Below are positions 48,698-58,990 of a DNA stretch of 64,000 nucleotides, one piece after another. The DNA is taken from contig NC_084924.1 of the NCBI RefSeq assembly GCF_958298935.1, positions 26,075,819-26,139,818 on the forward strand. Direction: 5' to 3'. Each line of letters opens with the position of its first letter. Positions within the stretch are counted from its first letter, which is position 1. The DNA is from Phragmites australis. Taxonomy: Eukaryota > Streptophyta > Magnoliopsida > Poales > Poaceae. Made by a program: the position numbers and the translations under genes. A model generated the notes under the pieces. The model saw only the letters and a program-made list of their open reading frames with translations. It ran no database searches and had not been told where the DNA came from.

Positions 48698-51600
48698 TTA
48701 GTTGTGCCAGTCTAGGCTATCAGGGTAAGATGGTTGTCGTCTCTGGGATGGTGGTTGGAAGTTGTGGTAGTCAAGGCCATCATCTTCACAATCATCAGTG
48801 TCCTCCGGAGATGGAGGTCTCGAAGGGAGGGTTCGTTGTGGCATGAAATCGGTGTGGTCGTCGTCATCTTGAGCTATCACGGTAGGAGCACGTCTATTTC
48901 GTTGTTGGTTGGGCACCATATCGATGTGGTGTGTGAATGTTCTCTTGTAGTGTTCGTTGAACCTACTCCTATATGGCTGCTGGAACGTCGAGGCATCAGT
49001 GGCATTAAATCATCGTCTTCATTATTTTTAGGTAGAATAGTAGAGGGCGCCCTTGTACCCCTTAGGTTCGCTGATCTTCATCATCTTCTACGCGAACCAG
49101 GCATCACACCCCCGCCGAAGAGCATATGCATCACCAAGAAGTGTGGGCTTTCTTTGTTGATCAACTCTACGTCTTCCAGGAACGCCTAACACAGAAGAGG
49201 AGCATTCAAATCAATGGCAATAAGATAAGTAGGGTGACCAAATAGAAAATAACAAACATGTACGTGGGATGCATACTACGGACAACATCGTCATTCTTTT
49301 TCGCCTCATAGAGAAACCTAGCACAGAAGGATGATCGGCTAGTTTGCACACCTTGAGGTACATTTGGCGGCGCTCGTGCAAGAGGGTCCTAAGGTCGTTA
49401 GTTGTTACATGTTGGAACAGAGCGGTCAACACAGAACAGGAGGGTCTTGCACACAACTTGGACACAGTTTGGATTAGGTTGTTCTCCTTGAAAAGATCAC
49501 CCTTCCCTCCACGCACAACCTGCAAGGAGGTATTTAGTGCTATATTGATCATTGTAGGTGTCCATAGATAGCCTGTCTATAATATCCTACCATATATGTA
49601 TTGATCTTTGACTGCAATGTTCTTTCTCTGCACCAAAGCATGAATCTTTGATTATTTAATAAACATTAAACATGTATTAAATATCATAATTAATATGTAC
49701 ATATGCTTAATAAGTAACTCATAAATGAAGTTATGTGTCCTAATTATTTGATAAATATTATGTAAATTAAATGTAATTACATTAACACTACATTACATAA
49801 GATATAGTACAGATGACTACACAATATACTGAATAACACATGTATCATTAACAAGTGTAAGTGCACTAAACAACTGCACTGGCTTGGCAACGACGACGAC
49901 GCCACATGCAATCCCAGAAGTGTAGGCATCTGGCGGGTGTGTGGCTCTCATCCCAGCGGTCCGCGTTGGCCCCTGCCACGTGTGCCCTTGCTTGTCATCA
50001 TCATCGCCGTGTCTTGTTGGACCTCCACCGAACATGTATCCCGACTCGCTAACTCGGCCATGCATGTACCATGATGTAGAATCCTCATACGAAAGTGTGG
50101 ACGCCTGTAGTACGTGCTACGATGGAGTCCGGTTTGCCGAAGTCTCACTATGTTGGTAACACTATGAACCCCCAGGTGCATCAGGATATTGTGGGTACTA
50201 GTAGCTTAGGAGCTCGGTGAAGCTACCCGCTTGCAATGCAGCAACCCAGTCAAAATCTTGTGTGCTGCTCTAGGTTGGCGTCTGCTGTGTGCAGTCAATG
50301 ACGTCCTCATGATGAGTTGATACTACTGGTGGAGGTGTCATCGTAGTCTGAGGAGGTTGTGTCCACTAAGGGGGCTGTGAACCCAGTGTACACTGCTCGG
50401 GATCAGGAGCCTCCGTGAACTCCTCGGCTTCAGCATAAGAACGTGGCACATGATGCTCTGTAGATGAAGGTGCCTCTTGTGATTGTGCCTCATGGGCACT
50501 GGACGAGCGCCTACTGTGGGAGGCACGGGACAGGTCCATGACTGGTAGGTCGTACCCCCTCGAACGTGAGGTACAACCAAATAGACCACGTAACATGGAC
50601 AACAAGTGAGACCCTCTTGTCCTCATGTAGTCTCGGAGAGGATTCCGATCCCTCTGCATTGATGATCCACTTGGTTCCCCATATGCTTGCTCCGCCTGCT
50701 TATGCATTTTGTACCCAGCTTCGGTCTGTATAAAATGAGGGTTATGTCAGTAATACGGATGTGTAACTAATGAAAATCGTTAGAAGTACTGCATCACTTA
50801 CACCACATGAAGAAGGCGGACACGATCCTCGGGGAAGGGTCTGGGGGCCGGCAGTACTAGTCCGCTGAGTAAGGTCGCACACATGCGGGAACGGTACCAC
50901 AAAAGGTACTCCCAATACGTGTCATTGTCGTACTGTCCAGTAGGAACAATGACATCCATTGCGGCTGACTCTGTCCACCTGTTTATGTTCTCAGCATTAA
51001 TCACACACCGGTCCTCCAGCTTGATCGGCTCATCCACCATGGCCCATTGAGTTCCTAGATTCGTCATGGCAATCTTCTGCAGCAGCCTCGGGGCATAGTT
51101 GTAAGACTCTTTGAGACTTCCAAACAACATCTTCAATGCCTTCTGCTTCGCTTGTCACGTAGTGTGGTAATTGATCAGCATACCCGTCATAGTCTGCACC
51201 TCTTGCATAATGGATTTTAGCGACAAACATATGTTCTTGCCAACAAGGGTGATGAGGGCCTATGAACCTCACATCAATGGTGTGGCTCACATTCCTAACA
51301 GCCTCTTTGCTGCATGTTTGTGAGGTGTGTCTACTCAGCACAAAATAGTTCTCGTATTTTGGCTTATGTGCTCGTACGAAGTAAGGACAATTCGGGTGCT
51401 TGATACACCTGACCTCATACTCTGTTGGGTTAGATAGGGCACACTTGTGGTCCCTTCTTGTGATTACAGCATAGTTGCTAATAAAGTGGATGACCTCCCT
51501 ATTCCGAAACTGTTGTCTGACCTGGATGTCGTTATTCTGGTATCCCTAGTTAAACAAGGTGTTATACTCAACGATGGTACAATCTAGCTACCCAACACCA

Positions 51601-52148
51601 TGAAAGTACTGGATCGCCAGCACCGGTTCATTGTTGTCAGGAGCTTCTTCATCCCCGCTACCACCAGCTTTATAATCCATGCATCCTGCATCTACCTCAG
51701 TAGGGTCCACTACAGGTCCCTCTATATCGGCACTGCTCTCCCCGACATGCCCTCCCTCCTCTTCATGCATCACATGCTGGTCTAATCCTTCCATGCTAGT
51801 CACCACTTCACATTGCACCAGTCGTGATACTATGTTTACGTACACCCCCTTTTCAAAGTTCTCCTCCAATGCCTTGCGTGAGTACAAAGCTCATGCGTTG
51901 TTCCTTCTCAACTCGAACAACATATGGACAATGACCAAGCTGTTTGGCACAAGCCGTGGCCGCACACCCTCTAGGAAAACATTATAGGACTGTTGGTTCA
52001 CACGCAAAAGGCTCATAACATGTGATTTCAGGCCATCTAGGTCAATAGGTAGCTCAACCGTACGCTCTATGTGCTGACAGTTCTGAATTGATACGAGCCT
52101 CCCATGCAAAATAGCAGGATGTTCTCTATAATAAATATGGATAGTCAT
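48698..52148 (-). pseudogene. MULE-2 transposase-related pseudogene lacking the catalytic core
   Basis: Read from 52148 downward: an N-terminal region (MTIHIYYREHPAILHGRLVS, ELPIDLDGLKSHVMSLLRVN, to 51890), an acidic part (EEEGGHVGESSADIEG), then the Mutator DNA-binding-type domain near 51550-51310: YAVITRRDHKCALSNPTEYE, VRCIKHPNCPYFVRAHKPKY, SRHTSQTCSKE. A frame change near 51255 leads to QKALKMLFGSLKESYNYAPR and LLQKIAMTNLGTQWA. Where a full MULE transposase would continue into the DDE core, this copy goes to DRCVINAENINRWTESAAMD and TYWEYLLWYRSRM. That wording recalls the C-terminal part of PMD-like transposon proteins. A Ser/Arg/Pro-rich tail follows (50707-50350), and a last exon ends DSLDWHN at 48698. 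Exon borders are uncertain. It is likely an internally deleted, non-autonomous derivative. Confidence 0.7.
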
Positions 52149-52327
52149 GGCATATCTGCTAAATAAACGTAAATGTAAAAAAATAACAACTTAGATATAT
52201 ATATGATACACAACTAATTACGCCCCATACATTAACCTAAGTGATTAAGCTAATTAATCAAATTAGTTCTGTTAATTTTGTCTACAGTGTCATATTCGGT
52301 ACCTCGTGTTACTCTACTTAACCTAAG

Positions 52328-52989
52328 ATCATCTCCAGCAGAAAAGCTATCCGGCTCGCTATCCTATAGAGAGATGAGAGAGAAGCCAGCTAGCATTTGC
52401 TTCAAAACTCCATTTTTCTCTCCTCTTTCATAAATTAAAAAAGTGGCTTTGTATAACTTCTAAAATCACACTGATTTTTGTGCTCATAGATTAAATAATA
52501 GAGAACCCATTTTAACTAGTTTCAACTTAAAATCTCTTACAAATTTTAAAAGAAAATCCCCCAAATTTAACTGCTTTTGTGATGGGATCGTAACTCCGGT
52601 TATCATGCCCATTGCGGGATCATAACTGCTTTTGTGGTGAGATTGTAACTCCGGTTACGATGCTTGTGGCGTGATCATAACTGCTTTTGTGGTGGGTTCA
52701 TAACTCCAGTTACGATGCCTGTGGCGGGATCGTAACTCCGATTATCATGCCTATGGCAGGATCGTAACTGCTTTTGTGGTGGGAACGTAATTCTAGTTAC
52801 AATGCATGTGGCAGGATCGTAACTCTGGTTATCATGCCTATGGCGGGATCATAATTGCGATTACACTATGGTAGATTCTGTTATGAGATCAGAATTGCGA
52901 TTACCACACAAGCACACACATTATAAATTCCTCTACCACCTGTCCACATGCATATGTGGAGTGAGATTTAGCTAGTCTGCTGGAGTGCT
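52328..52989. mobile_element. MITE-like insert, 662 bp, TSD CTAAG
   Basis: Left end ATCATCTCCAGCAG and right end CTGCTGGAGTGCT form an imperfect terminal inverted repeat. CTAAG flanks it on both sides (52323-52327 and 52990-52994). The 'ATCTCCAGCAG' terminus is a common type for grass MITEs. It contains a minisatellite in its right half. No coding capacity. Confidence 0.5.
52569..52870. repeat. Minisatellite with 55-bp period inside the MITE-like insert
   Basis: AACTGCTTTTGTG recurs at 52569, 52624, 52679 and 52766, a 55-bp period with one extra half unit. Each unit holds ATCGTAACTCCGGTTA(T/C)(C/G)ATGCC-like sequence, whose core TAACTCCGGTTA is near-palindromic. Expansion within the insert would explain its unusual length. 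Confidence 0.8.
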
Positions 52990-53697
52990 CTAAGTGAGTA
53001 AGCTAATTAATCATATTAATTCAATTAAAATAATTAATCTGATTACATACAACTCTAGTAACTCTGATTACGTTACGTAAATACTCTAATTATGTGCTCT
53101 AATTGATCAAATTCATTACACCGACTAATCAAATTCATTAATAAAATTATGCAAATACTTTACGTACTCTAATTTATCAACTTAATACCATTTAACCAAT
53201 GTATTTGAACGAAATAAACAATCTACTTACTCTAATTATATTTACTAATCTAAATATTAATTACATACATAATCTAAGTACTTACTATTATAGAAGGCAG
53301 TCCTCTCCTCGCGTTGCTGCTTGTCCTGGCTGCTACTACTCCTCCTCGTTGCTCCGCTGCTGCTAATTGCCGAACGGTGCTACTCCTCTTCTCCTTTCAC
53401 TACTACTCCTCGCTACGCTACTGCTCATCGAGCCCTTTTATAGCCTGCATGCAAGTGAGCTGCGTTTGCTGGCCAAAAGGAAAAGCGACTGCATGCAGCA
53501 AAAACAAGACACGCCGAAAGCAAAAAAGTAAAATCCGGCCAAAGAAAAATCAACTGCGATGTGATGGCACAGGAAAAGTAGTTTCATCCTACGGTGTGCC
53601 GAATACGGCACTGTAGCCCATATTTGGCACATGGTGTGCCGAATACGATCCATATTTAGCACACCGTGTGCTGAATATGACTTTTTTGGTATACGGT

Positions 53698-55010
53698 TCT
53701 CGGAGGATGAACTCCTCAAGCGGGGATCCTGGGGGACCCCCTTTGAGATTCAGCCGGGGGGCTGATTCTGGATCTACCTCGTACGTGGATTTAATGTGAA
53801 TACGTGAGATGTAGGTGGGACGGATGATCATCGGCTGATGAGAGTAAATGCTCAAGGGATTTTAGATAGGTTCGGGCCGCACGGAGCGTAATATCCTACT
53901 CTTGTGTGTATGCTATTAATGTTTTGGGAATACCTTTCTCTGGATCTTTTGTGTTACAAGATTTTTTGTCTAAGTCTAGAACTTCGGTCTTGCTTCGAGC
54001 TTGGTGAACCTCTGCTCAGCGTGGCTTCTCTTCCAAGTCCGCCCAGCTCGGCTCTGCCTGTCTCCGGAGTGCACCCCCCTTTTATCCTATCGGGGGAGGC
54101 TCGACGTGCCCAGAAACGGGGGCACGAGTTCCCATGAGCCATAAATGGAAAGAAACCGTCATGGGGCTGCAGTTTGACGTTACAGGGGGTTGAAAATGCG
54201 CCTTTGGCCGGTCTTGTCGCCCATTACGCCCAACTTTAGCAGGTGCAGGGGGGCCCACCGGGCAGCCGCCGAACAACCCTGCATGCCCGCTCGGTTAGAG
54301 CGGGTCTGACACAGCAGGGGGGCAGGCGATATGCCTCGAGCCCAGCGACGATATCTCCAAGCCGTTTCCCTTATGGGCCCCGCAGGGTGACGTGTGATGG
54401 GACCCGTCGCATTAAATGTCCCCACACCTTCCTATCAGGCGGTGGCAGGGACTGACGTACTCAGTACGATAGGTGTGTGTGGGGGGGGGGGAGTGGTTGG
54501 AAGTGACAGGCCACACTCCCTCTTAAATGCAGCATCGGGCCTCTCACCGATTGATACATCACCGATAAGCCCTTGTGGGATCCACCAGCAAGGGGCTTCT
54601 CAGGTCCTCGGGGAATTCTGGGTGCTCGGGGGCCACTGTTCATAGCCCCGAGCGCCCTCTCCTGGATGTGTCTCTTCTCGGGTCCTCGGGGAACTACGGG
54701 TACTCGAGGGCCACTGTTCACGACCTCGAGCACCCTCTCTCGGAACTGCCTCTTCTTGGGTCCTCGGGGAACTACGGGTACTCAGGGGCCACTGTTCATG
54801 ACCCCAAGCACCCTCTTCCGGAACTGCCTCTTCTCGGGTCCTCGGGGACCTACGGATACTCGGGGACTACTATTCATAGCCCCGAGCACCCCCTCCCGGA
54901 ACTGGCTCTTCTCGGCCATCGGGGAGATAGTACCCGAGAGAAGGCACCACGTGGCATTTTGCTGTCCTGGCCTCGGGACTTGGGGACCCCTGGTTCCCAT
55001 GTCACCGACA
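53698..55010 (-). mobile_element. Solo LTR, 1,313 bp, probable Gypsy type, TSD ACGGT
   Basis: On the minus strand it begins TGTCGGTGACATGGGAACC and ends CATCCTCCGAGA (the expected final CA has become GA). It is flanked by ACGGT at 53693-53697 and 55011-55015. There is no internal coding domain and no second LTR, so recombination left a solo LTR. It splits the right terminal repeat of MULE-2, whose halves rejoin across it. The GC-rich first third contains four 78-bp tandem units. Confidence 0.85.
54595..54906. repeat. Four 78-bp tandem units inside the solo LTR
   Basis: TCTTCTCGGGTCCTCGGGG starts at 54673, 54751 and 54829, with a further start at 54595 and a last partial start at 54907, always 78 bp apart. 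78 is divisible by three, so frames stay open through the array and give spurious repeat proteins. Likely U3 regulatory repeats. Confidence 0.9.
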
Positions 55011-55248
55011 ACGGTGTACCAAAAATCCATTTTCGGTATACGGTGTGCCGAATACGGATGCTAAATTAGTAAATACGACTATATGTTGTCTATTTCGGAA
55101 AATATGCTCATGTATGTTGTCTAATTTTGGATTTTTGCCTATCAACTTGGTCTTGTTGCGAGGATTGGAAATACTTGGCTTTTTTTAGCATTTGCATGTT
55201 ATGCTCAATGGTCGATTTGTTTGGGTGGTGAATGTTGCACCCGTTTCT

Positions 55249-56752
55249 CACAACTACAAAACATATTTTAGAGGTAGATCATAACCCATTTACACATGCA
55301 TTTAGTCAACCCACCTATGATCGAAGGCCTGTGGAAATGAATGATTTCTACAGGCGCAAAAGATATCATCTGTGAAAACCTATTATCATCAGTGGTTCAC
55401 TTAAGGAACCGTCTGTGAAAATAGATTACTACAAACTGTTCCTTAAGTAAACCGCCTTAGTCGATCCTCGAATTGATGTTTTTTTGCCAAAAAAAATTCA
55501 CCTGAGGAACCCAAGCTGTTGTGCCGTCATAAGTCACAACCCACGCTATTTTTCTGCACTATTTTCAGCCTTTGCATTCTGTAGGAATCGAACCAGGGAC
55601 CCTCTGCTCATGCGCCAACCTCCTTACCCGCCCACCTGTCAATTACCTATGATAGAAACTCGATAAAATATCCTTTTAACCTTTTCTGCCGAAGCCTCAT
55701 AGCGACCCTGAGTACCTTCAGTAAAATAAGCATAGTTTTTACATTTAGACTCCAATTTTGACTCTTTTTTTTACTCTATGGATATCTACAGAAAAAGTTA
55801 TGCCCGCATCTCCCCTACTTCATCGGGTTCGACGATTTTTTTTGGCAAAAAATGAATTGAAAGATTGAGTTCTCGCTACTAGAAATTTCTGCATTTTTGG
55901 AACACGCGTGTATGTCCATAACCGTCACCCTTACATCAAACTTGAGCAGAAATGTACAATAGTTCATATTCTAATATGGCCGAGGTGAGAAAAAAATAAG
56001 AGAAAAATAAAATAAAAATAAAAAATATTTGTGGCAGTGCTGACACTTGGTAACACTTGATACTATTATTATCACTAGTACTTCTGTAAGCCAAGTATTG
56101 TTATTGATAGTGTGAGTCTTTGGTCTTCTTCTTGTTGATCTTGTTGGAGATATTGAAGTTGATAGTATTCTTTTTCTTCTCCTTGTTCTTGATTTTACTT
56201 CCATTAATAGAACTTGTGGTGGCATATCTGATTGAAACTTACGTGTGAAACTTCAACTAATTATTTAGACATATTAATAATTTTAAATAAAAAAAATTCA
56301 ACTATAAAGTTGTAGATCTCGTTGAGACTACAATTTTCATATGAAGTTTGTCCCTATCTGAATTCTTATGAAAAAATTATGAATTTTTAAGATAAGCTAT
56401 CATCCATTTTTAAAGGTGTTTCACATAAGGAACCATCTTTAAAAATAACACTCCATTTTTACAAGTGGTTCACATAAGAAATCTCGTGAGAAAATAACCA
56501 TTACCACAGATGGTTCCTTATCTGAACTGCCTGTGGTAATCATCTTATTTTCACAGGCGATTCACATAAGTAACCGTCTCTGTAAATCAACCCATTTCCA
56601 CATGCGGTTCATATAAGCACCCGGCTGTGAAGTTTGTTTCCACAGGTGGTTCGAAATAGCAGGAGGCCACCGCAGACTGCTCATGTGAGTTTTCATATGA
56701 ACTGCACGTGGAAAGACACCCTGAGTATTAAAAAATAGTTTTTCTAGTAGCG
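55249..56752. mobile_element. Decayed non-autonomous CACTA element, TSD TCT
   Basis: The right end, reverse complement CGCTACTAGAAAAACTATTT, differs from the common grass CACTA terminus CACTACTAGAAAAAC at one base. The left end CACAACTACAAAACAT is more diverged. TCT flanks both ends (55246-55248, 56753-56755). Subterminal units of the kind TTTTCACAGGCGGTTC(A/C)(C/T)(A/T)TA and inverse, such as AACCGTCTGTGAAAAT, cluster at 55310-55460 and 56400-56700. No transposase is present; about 55700-56390 is AT-rich filler. Confidence 0.65.
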
Positions 56753-56755
56753 TCT

Positions 56756-57929
56756 TTGGATTATTTCGGGGAAAATGAACTCGAAGAACCCTGAATGTTA
56801 TGATTATTTGGATAAATAGTTATGTGCCAATGCTTGGAAATAGAGGTTCTCTTTTGTGTTATGTTTCAGAAACGAGAACAGACCAGACGACCAGTAGCCT
56901 AACGCTGCACAAAGTGTTTTCCCAGAACTCGCCGGGAAGGAAAAAAAAGGTTGTTTCCCTAAACAAATTCTTCCAAGCTTGATCACAAAGCAAACCACCA
57001 GTAATTAATCTGTTTATGGAGCTATGAACATGGAAGTGATGGAAATGCATCAACTCGTATTCTTTTCCCTCCTCAAGATTCCTACTTGGTTAAGGCATGA
57101 TGGAAATAGAGTTACATTGGAAGTCTGACCGATGCATAACACGGAGTATATTGGAAGCTTCAAAACAAAGATATATCATATCATAGTAGTTTAGGATGAG
57201 TAAAGAACGCGATGTTTACTTTTAATCCTAGAGGTCTGATCCAGATGCATTTTAGTAATTATGAGTTTTCTTTTAATCCTAGGGATTGTTTCACCATCTC
57301 CAACGGTTTTCCTTTGTAAGTCCTATTTCTTTCACGAAGGGATTCTCGTTCCCTTCAGCGCTTCAATAGTTTCTCTTCACGGTTCTTTTCACGAAGATAT
57401 TCTCTCTACTTCGGGATTATCTCTACTTTCCCTTTACAAATCCCTTAGAAAAAAAGCTGTTGAAGATGAAAAAAATAATAGATATGAGAATAGAGAGGAG
57501 AATTAGAAAAAAAAAAAAAATATGATTAGAGATGATCTATCAAAGTAGCACAGGCTCTGGCGGCGTTCAGGTGCGAGTGCCTTACGGAGGATGGTCCTAT
57601 AGTAAGCAGTCTTCCAGTTTGTATTATGGACTTGGTCGCCAATGATTTAGCGGCATCTTTGGTTTAATGAAATTCGTATTCATTCTTAAAAAAAAGTTTA
57701 GGATTCCTTATCTTCTAGTGTCACTTGCTCGTATCCTCTTCTATCGTTTGATTTTGCTAGAAATAATGTCTTTGCTAGAGCTTTTTTTTTTTTAAAAAAA
57801 GAAGTAATATAGACCTTTACTAGCAAAGCGTACATTTTTACAACATGGCTCAAAAGAATGATACCTTTTCATGAACCTGTTGAGGATTTGTTTATGAAAA
57901 CATGTCCGGAAATAATAAGGTTATCTTTG
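56756..57929. other. Intergenic; possible MITE (57270-57545) and LINE-like tail (57545-57700)
   Basis: CACCATCTCCAACGG at 57270 and TTAGAGATGATC near 57530 could be the ends of a MITE. At 57650-57695, CATCTTTGGTTTAATGAAATTCGT followed by a run of A residues resembles the 3' end of a plant LINE with its poly(A) tail. Both are low-confidence readings. No gene was seen. Confidence 0.35.
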
Positions 57930-58790
57930 TGGATTAAAGATCAAACATAAAGCAAGGTACACGTGATGTATATAAGTTCTGGCCTCCGGTTGGAGCAATA
58001 TCCTAAGTCCTATGTGGATGATTATGTGTAAGTATTTACTCAAGTATATGCAATGTGACTAACCTATTATAAGGAGTAGATCGGATCTAGTTTAACCTAG
58101 GGCTAAAGTCGCTGAGTTCCTCCTGCGCTAAGGTCTTGATGTCTGCCTCTAGTAGCCGGGAGAAAGAGACAGTTCTTCCTTTTTGAGGGGTCTAGGTCTC
58201 CGCCTTATTTAGGGGTGATGTACCACCTTATATCCAGCCGTAGTTTATAAAGGGTCATTTTTCTTGTCATTTAAGTAGATAGATCTGTCTTGGATACTAG
58301 TCTTCTCGAGCTAGGTAAGCAATCAAGACCTTCCTGTATACACCTTCTGGATTTCGGAGGTACTGCGGATTCAGTTCCATAATATCCGGAGTTGTTAAGT
58401 ATGCACATAGCATACCACGTCTGTATATAGTATACTCCTTATGTGTATATATCATATAGTTAGATATTCGATAGTAGCCCCTAACTCTACTCAGCAGGAA
58501 GGATTTCTACATGCGTCTTCTCGAGTACCGCCAAGTTCAAGCCTTGTCGAGTAAGGTAGATCGAACTCATAGTCAAAAGAATCAAATAAGAAGATACTCT
58601 GTTCTGAGTATCAAGTGAAAACACTTTTGGGTCGAGCGTCCTGTTGTTATCCGCACTCGAGACTCAATAAGAGCCAGTAATTGACTTATCTACATCCGTC
58701 CCTGAGTAGAGTTAAAAAGATCTCTGTAATTTGAAATGTTGGGTATAGGCACATTAAATGCAATTAGACGGGTATGCAGAGATTCGCACG
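57930..58790 (-). mobile_element. Probable 3' LTR region of the Tat-type Gypsy element
   Basis: On the minus strand a TTTATAAA box (58250-58243) is followed after ~270 bases by CTTAGGATATTGCTCCAACC, an R/U5-like stretch seen in large Gypsy LTRs of grasses. Position fits: it is downstream of pol (63705) in the element's own orientation. The outer ends and TSD were not identified, and a partner LTR would be outside the window. Confidence 0.4.
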
Positions 58791-58990
58791 ATGCTATCAT
58801 CCCGCTTTTCACACTGATCAAGGTGCCGCAGAAACGGGAGTGGTTGCCAAAAAGATGATAAGTTTTGGGTTATTTACCCATACTAGCTGGAATTGTAGCA
58901 GTCATTCCTCGTTCTCATCGCCAGTCTCTTCGCAGAAACCGCCCGTTCTCTTTGTCCAAAGCCACGCCGCCACCGTAGAAATTTAGATCC

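Larger units (their letters stand above)
47996..55139 (-). mobile_element. MULE-2: Mutator-like element, 7,144 bp
   Basis: Left end GGCAAAAATTCAAAATTAGA (47996 on) pairs with the reverse complement of the right end GGCAAAAATCCAAAATTAGA (55139 back) for over 100 bases, through TATTTACTAATTTAGCATCC. The 9-bp flanks are CGTCAACTT (47987-47995) and TATCAACTT (55140-55148), matching at seven of nine positions, as expected for an ageing Mutator-type duplication. The interior has a minus-strand transposase-like pseudogene (about 52148-48698), a MITE-like insert and, within the right terminus, a solo LTR. Without the LTR and its duplicated 5 bp the element is ~5.8 kb. Confidence 0.88.

Noticed and set aside
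54573..55069. Two long overlapping open frames (~164 residues) of repeat protein
   Set aside because: They are produced by the 78-bp tandem units, a multiple of three, within the solo LTR; several frames are open at once.
55560..55635. Minus-strand GGTTCGATTCCTAC resembling a tRNA T-arm and B box
   Set aside because: No matching acceptor stem, D-arm or anticodon arm could be folded, and it lies inside a decayed CACTA element.
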